A stretch of 64,000 nt of DNA from Symbiodinium natans (Eukaryota > Sar > Dinophyceae > Suessiales > Symbiodiniaceae): NCBI GenBank assembly GCA_905221605.1, contig CAJNDS010002072.1, positions 183,501 to 247,500 on the forward strand, in the 5' to 3' direction. Position 1 is the first letter of the stretch. The number at the start of each line of letters is the position of its first letter. This document shows positions 23,130 to 33,587 of this stretch, one piece after another. A program made the translations under genes and the position numbers. The notes below the pieces were generated by a model, which had not been told where the DNA came from, searched no databases, and saw only the letters and a program-made list of their open reading frames with translations.

Positions 23130-23361
23130 GGTTCATGGGTACTTAGAAGTAGGGTCATAAGCACCCTAAATAAGGTTATAACCATAGCTACCCTACTTAT
23201 AACCCTACTTATATGTAGGGCTCTCTAAGTACCCTTAATAAGGTTATAACCACAGTTACCCTACTTATAACTCTACTTATATGTAGGGCTCTAAGTACCC
23301 TAAATAAGGTTATAACCGTAGCAGCCCTACTTATAACCCTACTTAGAAGTACCCATGAACC
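23130..23361. mobile_element. MITE-like element M1 with internal tandem units
   Basis: Terminal inverted repeat of 26 bp, GGTTCATGGGTACTT.. at 23130-23155 and its complement at 23336-23361, with 24/26 matching by eye. Inside is a ~75-bp unit repeated nearly three times, each with AAGTACCCTTAATAAGGTT-like sequence, GGTTATAACC palindromes and TACTTATA..GTAGGGCTCT. A relative with the same terminus is at 52302-52460. No ORF. Confidence 0.75.
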
Positions 23362-23452
23362 CCAAGTTGGGCAGCCTGAGTATTTGCAGGAACTCGGCCC
23401 GCTGAATCCGACAAAGCGGCCGAAATTTCTTGAAATCGTTAAACTCTGCGAA

Positions 23453-23577
23453 AATATGGTGGTTTCCGAAATTCGGGTACCTTATTGGGCTCCTTGTTAA
23501 AAGGGAATTCCTACTATTTGGGGGGGGGGGGGGGTCTACTTTTGGGGGCACCGGATTTTCGCAAAAACCCCATATCT
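23453..23577. mobile_element. Family E MITE-like element, copy 1
   Basis: AATATGGTGGTTTCCGAAAT..GGGTACC at the left mirrors GGCACCGGATTTTCGC..ACCCCATAT at the right. The shared core is TTATTGGG.TCCTT....AAGGGAATTCCTACTATTTGGGGG. A G tract (23521-23534) lies in the core. Confidence 0.65.
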
Positions 23578-23897
23578 TGGGGCTCCAAGTATTGCGATCG
23601 GAGCCAGCCCTGGGCGTGAAACGAAGGGACCTTAAACCCTTAAACCCCTTTACCCTGACCCCAAGACCTCAAAACCCCGAAGCCCAAATCCCTAAACCCG
23701 ATAAGCCGTAAGACCCTCAACCCTAAACACGAGGGCCCTAAACCCTAAACACTAAACCCTAAACCCGAAACCCAAAACCCTAAACCCTAAACCGGAGTAC
23801 TGGCCAGGGCTGGTCCGGAGAAGCACGGCCCCGGCGCAGCATCAGCCTGACGGACCAAAGCAGAGCCCACTCTCAAAGGGTGAGGGTCTAGGGTTTA

Positions 23898-23985
23898 GGG
23901 TTTAGGGTTTAGGGTTTAGGGTTTGGGGTTTGGGGTTTGGGGTTTGGGGTTTGGGGTTTGGGGTTTGGGGTTTAGGGTTTACAAG
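23898..23985 (+). repeat. Telomeric array with homogenised TTTGGGG block
   Basis: TTTAGGG units are followed by about eight TTTGGGG units and then TTTAGGG again. The variant block is contiguous, as expected from local amplification of one mutated unit. Confidence 0.9.
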
Positions 23986-24163
23986 GTTGGGGTTTATAGG
24001 GTTTGGGGTTGATCGGCTTTATAGTGTTTGGGGCTTAGGGCTTATGAGGCCTTTGTTGCCCTCGAATATCTGAGCCGTAAAGGGCCCCTGTCCCCTAAAC
24101 CCCCAACAAGCCCCAAACCCTAAACCCTAAACCCCCATAAAGGCCTTCCAGCACAAGCCGCCC

Positions 24164-24248
24164 CAAACCCTAAACCCTAAACCCTAAACCCTAAACCCTA
24201 AACCCCAAACCCCAAACCCTAAACCCTAAACCCTAAACCCTAAACCCC
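24164..24248 (-). repeat. Interstitial telomeric array (CCCTAAA)n
   Basis: About twelve units with two adjacent CCCCAAA variants in the middle. Confidence 0.9.
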
Positions 24249-24548
24249 TTCAGCCCGGAACCGCTAGGCCGTACACCTCCTAAGCCCTGAACGTTCACAG
24301 TCAAGCCCCTAGCCCAGAAACTTCAGACCTTTCTCCCCTAAAACCTATGAACCCTATAAACCCTATACACCCTATACACCCAAAAAAACCCTAAAAAACT
24401 CTGTAAACCCTACAAACCCCAACTCTATGAACCTTTTCAAGATTACGGCTGTACATGTTTTCAGGTTGCATCAGAGTCATGTAAGGTAGATTTTCTGTAG
24501 TACACATGCTTTCAAAGAAACATGTAGGTTACTTCAGGTTAAAACCTC

Positions 24549-24710
24549 AAACCTTGGGAAGATCCCCCTTATACTAGCAGTCCTTCACAGGGATTCTGAG
24601 CAGGGGTACTCTCATCCTTTTAAGGACTGTTAGCATAAGGGGAACATCCCAACCCTAAACCCTAAACCCTGAACCCTAAACCCTAAACCAAGGGGAACAA
24701 CCCAAGGTTT
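24549..24710. mobile_element. Family A MITE-like element with telomeric array in its right arm
   Basis: Left arm AAACCTTGGGAAGATCCCCC pairs with the right end AAGGGGAACAACCCAAGGTTT. Just inside, AAGGGGAACATCCCAA (24637-24652) is duplicated as AAGGGGAACAACCCAA (24690-24705), with five to six CCCTAAA units between the two. Other members are at 30838, 35983, 37108 and 62517. No transposase. Confidence 0.7.
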
Positions 24711-25009
24711 AAACCCCAAGCCCCCTCAAAATCCAAACAAGCAGTCTTGAGCCTCGGGTTCGCGTCGGGGTGCTGGCCTCACAGCATGGCCAATCTCACA
24801 TTCAACGTGCCTAGACACCAAAGTACCCATGACCCGATAGTATAGACCCTAAACCCTAAACCCTAAACCCCAAACCCTAAACCCTAACTAGCAACAAAGG
24901 CCACAAACAATAAATAGGAGCCTCCAATTCCACAGAAGCCCCTACCAGTCTCTCGCGGCCCTCAGCGCCTCAACGCATTCGACATTCTCAGATAAATAAA
25001 CTAATTAAC

Positions 25010-25105
25010 ACCTATATACATATATATATATATACATGTATACATGTATATATGTATATATATATATACATATATATGTATACATGTATATATATACACA
25101 CCATC
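25010..25105. repeat. AT-rich palindromic microsatellite
   Basis: TATATACATGTATA-type dyads are repeated several times, giving near-perfect self-complementarity. Non-coding. Confidence 0.85.
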
Positions 25106-26249
25106 TTAGCCTTCAGATCCAGATTCTAGATCCTGCCTACCGGAAACCCGAAATGCAGCACTAGTCCCTGAGCTAATCCTTGAAGAGAACACGGCCTCGG
25201 CCATGCACCGGGCAACCACCATTCCTCCCCGGAGCTGCACCTCACAGGCCGTGCTTTCGAGGAGCTCGGACTTTTAGGATTCCACGTGGGTTTAGGGTTT
25301 AGGGTTTAGGGTTTCAACTGAAGTCGGGAGTGGTGAGTTTTGGAGCCATTGTTTGCATCTGATGTGGCGTAAGTCTCTGCTTTGAGGCTACGGGGGGGTG
25401 GGGGCTGGCGGGGGGGCAATCTGCATTGCTGTACTTCGCCACCTGCACCTGAACTGGTGTAGTATATAACTATGACCCTAAAAAGGAACTACGTTAGAGC
25501 CTGCAGGTACCCCTTCTTTGGTACAGGACCCCAAACAAGCCGCCAAGAGCAGGTTGAACGCGTACGGAGCTCTCAGCAAAGCCCTGCGGAGCTTTGCAAC
25601 TTGAGGGTGTGGGGCTAAGGGTATAGGACGGTTTAGGGTTTAGGGCTACTGTCCCGAGAAGCACCGCATCAACAACACTCGCCTGGGCAGCTCCGCTGGG
25701 GAATCCTGCAATGCAGGCAAGGCTGCCTTAAGAACCCAAGAAACTACGACTTTTTTGTAGGGTACCTAAAAAATCCAATGGATTTTATAAAAATAATAAG
25801 CGTTCTTCATGTGGGCTTGTTGCCGAAGGTCTTGGATCATTCTCTTGTTGAGAATTTGAAGCTAAAAAGAAACCCTAAACCCAAAACCCTGAACCGCTGT
25901 AACTTTGGTGGCCGCAAAAACAACTATAAGGACCATGGGGAAGATCATGGGGCGGATAGCTTGAAAGGTACCTGCGTGCAATGCGCAGCATTCCTTGAAG
26001 GTCTATAGATCCGTGCCAGTTGCATTACCTGCTTGACACCTGGAATATTTCGGCAAACCCTAAACGGCCCTAAACCCAAAACCCTAAAACATGCAGGATA
26101 GGTTCGGGGCTGCATGAGCAGAAGCGAGGCAGCAAGTTGGCGATGTTGAGCTCTGGCGCCGCTATTACTGAGCCTTAAGCCTTGACATTCCGGAGTCCTG
26201 CAAAGACAAAGCCTCCCCAATAGCCTGAGTGAATACACTCTTAGTGCTT

Positions 26250-27005
26250 GCCACACTGCCAACCCTAAGCCCCAGACGCTTGAAGAACAAACTGCCCCAG
26301 TGATTGGCACCATTTGACGGGCAAGGCGGAAAGCATCGTGAGCGATTGGCAAGGAGGCGAGCATCATGAGCATCATCTGGGTGTTGGTCTGGCCACACCG
26401 CCGCCCCCTAAGCTCCAGAAGCTTGCAGAACAAACTGCCCCAGTGATTGGCACCATTTAACGGGCCAGGAGGCGAGCATCATGAGCATCAGCTGGGTGTT
26501 GGTCCACACCGCCCCCTAAGCTCCAGACGCTTGCAGAACAAACTGCCACAGTGATTGGCGCCACTTGGCGGGCCAGAAGGCGAGCATCATGAGCTTCAGC
26601 TGGGTGTTGTTCTGCCCACACCACCCGCTAGCAGGGTGTTGTTCTGGCCACACCGCCCCCTAAGCTCCAGACGCTTGCAGAACAAACTGCCCCATTCTCA
26701 TTGGCGCCGCGGCGCCGTTTGGCATCAGCTGGGTGTTGTTCTGGCCACACCGCCGCCCCCTAAGCTCCGGACGCTTGCAGAACAAACTGTCCCAGTGATT
26801 GCCGCCGTTTGGCGGGCCAGGAGGCGAGCATCATGAGCATCAGCTGGGTGTTGTTCTGGCCACACCGCTTGCAGAACAAACTGCCCCAGTGATTGGCGCC
26901 ATTGGGCGGGCCAGGAAGCGAGCGCCTAAGTGATTTTGGGCCATTGCACAAACGAGCATCACATGCATCAGCTGGGTGTGGTTGTACATGAGCATCAGCT
27001 GGGTA
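26250..27005. repeat. ~110-bp minisatellite
   Basis: Five to seven tandem, diverged units each contain CCAGACGCTTGCAGAACAAA, CTGCCCCAGTGATTGGC, GGGCCAGGAGGCGAGCATCA and CAGCTGGGTGTTGTTCTGGC. Spacing of the GCATCATGAGCATCAGCTGG phrase is roughly 110-135 bp, and the last units are truncated. Open frames on both strands (for example 25945-26433) repeat with the unit and resemble no protein I know. Confidence 0.85.
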
Positions 27006-28053
27006 CTGCTCTAGCCGGTCCCCTAAGCCTCATACACGCTTGCTGCGCTGCCGTCAGGTGCATGCGGGTATCTGTGGCCTCCACCATCCGCCAGGAGTTC
27101 TCTAAGTCCAGCCGCTGGCGCACGGCGCTGCTGCCCTGACAAAGCAACTCAGGTTGACGGATTCAACAACTCAAGTAGAGGACCCTAAGCCCTAAACCCT
27201 AAGCTCAAAACCTTTTTGGGTTCATGGTTCAGAGTTTAGGGACCACCGCAAAAGGAAGGCCCTCATCTCCTATCGCTCGCCTCATGTCACAAAGCTCAAT
27301 CACGCTGTTCTGGATGTCATGAATCATAGGTCTACACAACAGGGACCATAATTCCAGATTACACATGAGAGCATACAACCTTGCCGATTGCTGGTTACCC
27401 TTGAAGGAACCAAGGAAGCTGAACCCCCTTTCGAGGCGCGGAAGTCTTGCAACACATGATGATCTAGCCCCAACTTAGGTTTAGGGTTTACAGAGCTACA
27501 AAGGTTTCAAGGTTTGTAAAGGGCTTACATTTACTACAGGGCTTATATGGTTTATAGGGTTTAGGGTTTATAGGGTTGAGGGGGTTGATAGTGTTTAGAG
27601 GGTTTAGGGTCCTCTGCAGAATGGAGGCCCTGTCAGGTGGTCACTCCCAGGGGCCTGACATGGCCAAGGTAAGATCCGATTTAGGGTTTAGGGTTTAGTT
27701 TTAGGTTTATAGGGTTTGGGGTTAAGGTTTAGGGGTTAAGTTTAGGGGTTAAGGGTTAGGGTTTAAGGCTTAGGGTTTAGGATTTAGCGTTGCTTTTCCC
27801 TCCTGCGCAGCTGGGGTTTAGGGTGCCCAGAATGCCTTGTGTTCTGCAGAACCCTGCTCCCTAGGCTCTGCCGACAATCCGCACAAAATACAAGGGGTCC
27901 CCAACAAAGAGCCTTTGAAGAACTAACCCCTAAACCCTAATCCCTAAACCCTAAACCCGAAACCCTAAACCCCGAAACCCGAGCACCTCGTAACCCAGCG
28001 GGACAAAGTGGGCGTCCAGACCTCGTGAGGCACTCGACTCCGGGACTTGGGAG

Positions 28054-28142
28054 CGTTTAGGGTTTAGGGTTTAGGGTTTAGGGTTTAGGGTTTAGGGTTT
28101 AGGGTTTAGGGTTGAGGTTTCAGGGTTTAGGGCTTAGGGCTC
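28054..28142 (+). repeat. Interstitial telomeric array (TTTAGGG)n
   Basis: About nine perfect units, then GTTGAGG, TTTCAGGG and CTTAGGG variants. Confidence 0.9.
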
Positions 28143-28620
28143 AGACTTCGCCTGAAACTCCAAAATGCATTTAGTTTGGGGGGGGGGGGGGGGGGTGGTT
28201 GGGCCGTCCATGAAGTGCAATAAGGATCCTAAGAAAATGTAAGGCATAGAAAACCCTAACACCAAAAACCTACCTTATCGCGGGATGCGGCAGTCTCTGC
28301 GGCGTGTGTTCTGTGTTCATCTTTAACACGAAACGGGAGGAGGTCCCTGAAATGGTCTGTGGTTACCGTTTAGGGTTTAGGATTGAGGGGTTAGGGTTCC
28401 TAAACCCTAAACCCTGAACCCTAAACTAGGGCTTAGGGTTGTTGCATCAGGGTGCAGGGTTTATAAGGGGAGGGTTTATAAAGGTACTTGGAGGTCAGAT
28501 AACCAGACCCCTTTGTTAAGCCTAAACCCTCAAAAAAAACAGGGAACACGGCCCTACGATAAGGCCATGCTTCAGGAGATCCAGGGCTTGTTTATAGTGT
28601 GCCAGGGTTTAGAGTTTGCC

Positions 28621-28733
28621 CTAAGGGTCCAGGTACTGCATTCTTGTATACTTGGGCCCCAAAGTCCTTACATAGGAAGTACATTGAGGCCCAAGTATTC
28701 CCTTCTAAACCCCAAACCCTAAACCCAGGTACA
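28621..28733. mobile_element. Family B MITE-like element interrupted by telomeric repeats
   Basis: CTAAGGGTCCAGGTACTGCA at the left, then TATACTTGGGCCCCAAAGTCC and GGCCCAAGTATTCCCTTCT. In other copies this is followed directly by AGGTACATGGACC; here about three CCCTAAA-type units intervene before AGGTAC. The array therefore lies within the element. Confidence 0.65.
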
Positions 28734-29177
28734 GAGAGTTGGCACGAAAAGGATTTTAGGGTTTTGGTTTAGGGTGCCGGAATTGAGAAGCTTAACAAGG
28801 CAAGCTAGACCAGAGCCAGCCAGGACTGCTCAACCTGCGACTCTACTGTTCAGAGTGTCAGTTGGCATCAATGTTTCTCTGGCTTAGAAGGTGCAGGTAG
28901 GGTTTCCTGAACTTCCTGCCGTGCTTGCTGGGGCCCGGGCGAAGGACGATGCCTGAGGCAAGTGCTTTTGTACTTGTGCCTGCATTATCTACAAACCCTA
29001 GTACCGACGTCCTGCAACCTTAGGATAAGGATAAGGCTTGGGCGTTTAGGGCAGAGGTACGCAGGCACCATCAAGCAGAGCCGGCATGAAGTTAGCTTAA
29101 TTGCTGGCTTCTCGAGCTTTTGACGCTCAATCACCTCCCTAACCCCTAACCCCTGAATACAATCCCCTGGATAAAGA

Positions 29178-29211
29178 CCCCCCCCCCCCCCCCAAAAAAA
29201 AAAAAAAAAAA
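29178..29211. repeat. C-tract joined to A-tract
   Basis: A run of about 16 C is directly followed by about 18 A. Similar C/A junction tracts occur at 36486-36505 and 39841-39866. Confidence 0.9.
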
Positions 29212-29390
29212 CACTATTTCAGTGCAGGGGACATTTGAGGGTTTTTGGCCCCGGACCCCCCTTGGAGCCTCCGTCGCCTGTCTGATTACAAGGCAATGAA
29301 AAAGGCTGTAGGTCATCGTTACCACACTGTGTGCTGGTTGAAGTTCTCCAAGCTTATGTATCACTACATGCACGCCCACTTTCCTTTACT

Positions 29391-29460
29391 CCCCTCAGAA
29401 CCTTGATAACAATAATATCTTTACTATCCTCTTGGGTGTTTTATATAAACAAAAATTTTA
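29391..29460. mobile_element. Short element, family D (copy 1)
   Basis: CCCCTCAGAACCTTGATAAC, TATCCTCTTGGGTGTTTTATATA. The same phrases, CCCCTTAGAACCTTAATAA and ATATCCTCTTAGGTTTTATATA, occur at 54750-54818. It is a two-copy family without coding capacity. Confidence 0.45.
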
Positions 29461-30186
29461 AAATAGTTCCCAAGGGTGATATAGTTTCAAGGTGCGTCAA
29501 CCGCATGAGCAGCTCCCTGCAGCCGGATTGCTACGAAAGAGGTCCCGCATCTCCACGAGCACATGGCCATCACCCCTGGGGCGGAAGCTTGCAAACCCCG
29601 ATGCCCAATGTCTGCATTTGCCACCCCAAGCCCGCAACCCTCAACCCTCAACCCTCAACCCTAAACCCAAAACCCAAAACCCTAAGCCCTAAACCCTAAA
29701 CCTAAACCCTGGCCCCTAACCCCTAAACCCTAGCTGACTGTGCCACTCCCAGAAGCATTCGGGCTTTGGGCTCCGGTCCCTTCTCTGGGTGTTGAGGCTT
29801 CTTTTGGATCTTGCTGGGTTCGGTCTTCTTAGGGCACATGACTTGTGCACTAAGTGCAGGTCCCTAAACCCATCCTAGACAGGGCTCGACCTTCGCGTCC
29901 ACCTCCCTGTTTAAGCAAAGGGGGGCCGGCCGATTGGCTTTTGGCCGATGGTCGGGACATATTTCCCTGCCTAGACCGAACAATCCCAAAGCCTGCAATG
30001 AAAACTGTGCTGGCTAATTAGCTACAAAACCCTGTCAGCCCAGAATCCTTTTTGAAACCCCTAAATGCCACAGACACGCACACCCAGTTTATTACGCAGA
30101 ACATACCACTCATTTGACCTACGCATCCTGCAAACTTTAACCCTAAACCCTAAACACTTCTTCATCTCATTCCATTTTCGCCGCAG

Positions 30187-30262
30187 GACCTCAGGTTGTG
30201 GAAGTGTGCCCAGCTACCCAGGAGCGCCAGCACTGTCGCGACCTCCAAGGGCACTGGTTCAG
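30187..30262 (+). CDS. Possible internal exon, unknown protein
   Basis: Bounded by CGCCGCAG at the left (3' splice-like) and TTCAG|GGTTC at the right. Read as GA CCT CAG.., it gives P-Q-V-V-E-V-C-P-A-T-Q-E-R-Q-H-C-R-D-L-Q-G-H-W-F, mixed and protein-like composition with no stop. No ATG, so only an internal exon would fit. I recognise no family. The right boundary has no canonical GT or GC donor, which lowers confidence. Confidence 0.25.
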
Positions 30263-30561
30263 GGTTCATGGTTTACATTGACCCACGACCTACTCTTTGT
30301 AGGTCGCCTACGAATCCTGGACGGGGTATTCATATGATCAACAACAAAAGCAAGGGTTAAGGCGGCGCTTTAGGTTTTAGGGCTTCCCTCTGTTGGTGGT
30401 TCAAGGATCCGTGCTTTTTGGGGTGGTTATTGCGTGTGCGCAGGTGGGTGTGCTACATTGTTTCATGCTGTCTCGGGTTGGCTGCCGTGTGTGCGCAGAT
30501 ACGTGCTTCCTCGGCGGATCCTGGGCCATGAGCCCTTACGTTTCATGCTAGCAGCCCAGCT

Positions 30562-30682
30562 GGATATGGGTACTTTTCATGGGGGTACCCTGAATATACC
30601 CCCCAAAGAGAAGCATTATATCATCCTTCTTATAGGAACCCCCACAAAGGGTGCCCCTATCTTCGGAAACCCCCATATGTGG
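30562..30682. mobile_element. Family E MITE-like element
   Basis: Left ATATGGGTACTTTTCATGGG and GGGTACCCTGAATA mirror right GGGTGCCCCTATCTTCGGAA and CCCCCATATG. The centre is TATATCATCCTTCTTATAGG, comparable to the AAGGGAATCCTACTA core of other copies. Confidence 0.55.
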
Positions 30683-30837
30683 CCGGTTGTCGCAAAAACA
30701 GAGGCGTCAATCCCCGCAACCCTAAACCCTAAACCCTAAACCCTAAACCCTAAACCCTCAGAAAAAGCCTCGGCGAAAGTGTCGTGAAGCTCCGCGTCGA
30801 ACGGATCGGGCACCTTGCCGGGCATATTTTATATTTT

Positions 30838-31010
30838 GGGATGTTGCCAGCTTATACCAACAGTCCTTATTGGGGATGACCATTTTAGGGTTTAGGGTTC
30901 AGGGTTTAGGGTTTAGGGTTTAGGGTTTAACAGTCCTCAATAGAGATTACAGTACCCCCTACTATAATCACTATTACAGTAAGGACTGCTCGTATAAGGG
31001 GGAACATCGC
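30838..31010. mobile_element. Family A MITE-like element with nested telomeric array
   Basis: GGGATGTTGCCAGCTTATAC at the left pairs with GTATAAGGGGGAACATCGC at the right. About six TTTAGGG units sit inside, flanked by AACAGTCCTTATTGGGGAT (30859-30877) and AACAGTCCTCAATAGAGAT (30929-30947), a direct repeat with 15/19 matches by eye. The inner palindrome is ATTACAGTACCCCC..TATAATCACTATTA. Confidence 0.7.
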
Positions 31011-31387
31011 AAGGCGCATTCAGAGTGTGAAGTAGGGCTTTACTTGTCACAGCAGTATCCCCAAAACACCACAATGTTCGCCAGGAACCCTGTGAACCCT
31101 GCTTCACATCACCTTCGAACACGTTGGCTTCCCAAACTCTCAGCTTACTGGTGCTCAGTAAAAGAATAAGGTACCCCACATAAGGTACCCCACATAATCC
31201 CTCAAGGGGATACAACCCTAAACCCTAAACCCTAAACCCTAAACCAGATATAATAGGGGGATATATATAAGGTGCCGCATTGCCTACAAAGAACGAGGCG
31301 GGTCCAAGTTCAGAGGCGGCGCTCCAGTTGAGGGTTTCGGGCTTCCTCGCACACTGTCGCACACGGCAGCTAAAGGTTTAGGGTGTA

Positions 31388-31500
31388 GGATTTAGGGTTT
31401 TAGGGTTTCAGGGTTTCAGGGTTTCAGGGTTTCAGGGTTTCAGAGTTTTAGGGCTTTAGGGGTTAGGGTTTAGGGTTTGGGGTTTAGGGTTTAGGGTCAC
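31388..31500 (+). repeat. Telomeric array with octamer variant GGGTTTCA
   Basis: TTTAGGG units surround five tandem copies of the 8-base variant GGGTTTCA, so here the unit length as well as the sequence has changed. Confidence 0.85.
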
Positions 31501-31581
31501 TTGTTTCAACCCGCCTGCTCGCCCAAGCCCCCACTCGAATCAGCCATAAGGGCCTTGGCACTTAGGTTTGAAGGTCTTTCT

Positions 31582-31621
31582 TCGGCGCTGTCTCTGATAT
31601 CTGAGCAACTGAGCGCGACTG
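31582..31621. repeat. Dispersed 40-bp repeat (copy 1)
   Basis: TCGGCGCTGTCTCTGATATC..GAGCAACTGAGCGCGACTG recurs at 58417-58455, there directly beside a telomeric array. Origin unknown. Confidence 0.75.
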
Positions 31622-32149
31622 CACTGTGAACCAGCACATCATCGGAGGGTTTGGGGTTTGGGGATTAGGGTTTCAGGCATTCCGTCTGAATCGTTTCGAT
31701 CGCCAAATCTGTGTCCTCTTCAAGCCTACGAAGTGGAGCTGACGAACTCAACACCCCCGAACCCCGACAGCCTACATCCTGTACTGGAATCCCAGTCTTC
31801 AACCCAAGTCCAGAGAACTCCCAGCAGCACAACCAGCTTGAGACCCAACTCAAACGAACCTCTCTGAGATTTTCAAGCAGCAACGACCCAAGCACGCCGA
31901 ACTCCCCAACCCTCACGCCCTAAACCTCAACAGCCAAAAAGACACTCGAATTCACAAACCCTCAGCTCCCCAAACCTAAGCCCCAACTCTTCAAATCCCA
32001 ACCCTGCACCATAAAAAACAAAATGTATATCATAATAATAATAACAATAATAGTAATAATAATAATAATAAACCACATGCGGTTGCCTCGGCTGCCTCCA
32101 GTAGGCTGTACGACTGAGCACCTCTGCAGAGAGCATCGGAGAGCCCATA

Positions 32150-32328
32150 GAATTAATTGGGCGCAACTACGTAGGGGTAAAAGGAGGGGCCCCTAGAAGG
32201 GATTCTTAATCTTACTCCCCTATATAACCCCTATATATATATATATGCCCCTAGAAGGGGTCCTTAATCTTATATATAACCCCCATATATATATATATAT
32301 ATACCTTATATAGTTAATAGGGCGCGAC
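32150..32328. mobile_element. Small repeat element with duplicated TA-rich body
   Basis: GGCCCCTAGAAGGGATTCTT..CCCTATATAACCCC(TA)n is repeated as GCCCCTAGAAGGGGTCCTT..TATATAACCCCC(TA)n, and ATTAATTGGGCGC / GTTAATAGGGCGC bracket the whole. Possibly a non-autonomous element; class unknown. Confidence 0.45.
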
Positions 32329-32825
32329 AAATGGGCCTGTAGCCAAAAAAGGCAGGTTTGTGCCGTGGTATTGGGGGCACGTGCCTGGGACGAAAACCCA
32401 CTTGAACCTAGAAAGCTAGCTATATCCCTGGACCCTGAAAAGCGATTCCATGAGGCCCATGCATCGCCTGCAGGCTTCCCAAAACCCTAAACCCTAAAGC
32501 CCAAAGCCCCTAAAGTGTGGTCTGAAAGCATAACTCATGGTTCCACCCAATACCCTGGCACTTTTTAGGGTTTAGGGTTTTAGGGTTTAGTTGCCAAGGT
32601 CCCCCCAGTACGGGCTCTGAATTTGGGAGCCCTTCCCTTCGATACCCATGTACCGCATACAAACCCAAGGGGCCCATACTTCAGAACGCTTTGAGGGACC
32701 ATGTTCAGGGAACATGTAACCAGCCTTACCTGGGACTATAAACAACATGGTTGCAGCATGCAAAGCTATGAAGGTCTACTTGCCTCTCTGCTCAAACCTT
32801 GCACAGGTTGAGCCTGTTATTGATG

Positions 32826-33140
32826 TTAAGGCATTGCAATCAGCGGACGTGACTTCATGCAGATCCCTGCAGAAGCTCTGGCCTCCTGTCTGCTAAAACA
32901 ATATGGCCTCTCATGTTTGAGCAGCTTTACATGAAGAGCACTGGCGCACAGCAAAGCAAAAAGTCTTTGCCCACCTCGGTTGCAAGTAGTACGAGCTGAC
33001 ACCACAATAGAGAGACCAATGCCCTTCGGGCACAGTAGGTCAGCAATCGTCGAAAACTGCACAGGGTTGACCAAGCTGGTACCGCCGTGCCCGTCGATCA
33101 TGAGCGCCGCTCTGAAAGCAGAGTGCGCACAGTCATTCAC
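32826..33140 (-). other. Open frame without telomeric repeats, possibly coding
   Basis: A 104-codon minus-strand frame in a stretch free of telomeric arrays. Its middle (M-I-D-G-H-G-G-T-S-L-V-N-P-V-Q-F) has mixed, protein-like composition, but the opposite strand is open too. I recognise no domain. It is a candidate exon or decayed gene piece only. Confidence 0.18.
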
Positions 33141-33220
33141 GGAAACGACAAAAGGGGCAGCATGGCATGCAGCTTAAACCTATACAATATAGGGGCTTGC
33201 TTTGAATTAGAGCAGGGCTT

Positions 33221-33300
33221 TGGGGGTCATTATGGTACAAGTATATAGGGACCAGAAGCATAAGGGAATACTACTAGTAACTATTACGAGCCCTATATTA
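33221..33300. mobile_element. Family C element
   Basis: TGGGGGTCATTATGG, GTATATAGGGACC, CATAAGGGAATACTA and CGAGCCCTATATTA. The same ordered phrases (GGGACCATAAGGGAA..CTA.TA, TTCCGACCCCTATA) are at 41752-41818, 48187-48263, 51476-51545 and 62875-62971. Confidence 0.55.
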
Positions 33301-33587
33301 ACATCAAAACCTGATCCTGCTCTGCAGGTCTGGTAGCTTTCGGCACTAGCAGTGCTAAGCTTCGAGGTCCGGAGTCTAAAGTCCTGCCTCCTTGCTGTCT
33401 GCAAGACGCTATCCCTCGCGGAGGAAGGCAGGGCAGAGGCCACGAAGAGCTCGCCGACGAGAGCATCGGTTGCTGTTGAGACCTAGATGCTGGAGATGGC
33501 AAGGAGCTTCGCATTGTCCATGACGGCATTTCGCGTAGTCTCTCCGGAGAACTCTGCTGCCTTGGCAAAGAGCATCTGGGACAGCTA
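33301..33587 (-). pseudogene. Protein-like frame with one in-frame stop
   Basis: On the minus strand, translation from about 33585 reads L-S-Q-M-L-F-A-K-A-A-E-F-S-G-E-T-T-R-N-A and continues through V-M-D-N-A-K-L-L-A-I-S-S-I to a TAG at 33485-33483. The same frame then stays open (V-S-T-A-T-D-A-L-V-G-E-L-F-V-A-S) to the edge of the family C element. The composition is strongly protein-like, more so than neighbours. It may be a terminal exon ending at the TAG or a decayed gene. No family recognised. Confidence 0.3.

Noticed and set aside
26165-26951. Multi-exon or repeat-protein gene in the 110-bp minisatellite
   Set aside because: Units contain frame-shifting length differences and overlapping open frames on both strands; no recognisable domain.
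31658-31923. Ser/Pro/Asn-rich plus-strand frame
   Set aside because: The composition follows a C/A-rich, telomere-like decayed sequence; three frames on both strands are open across the same bases.
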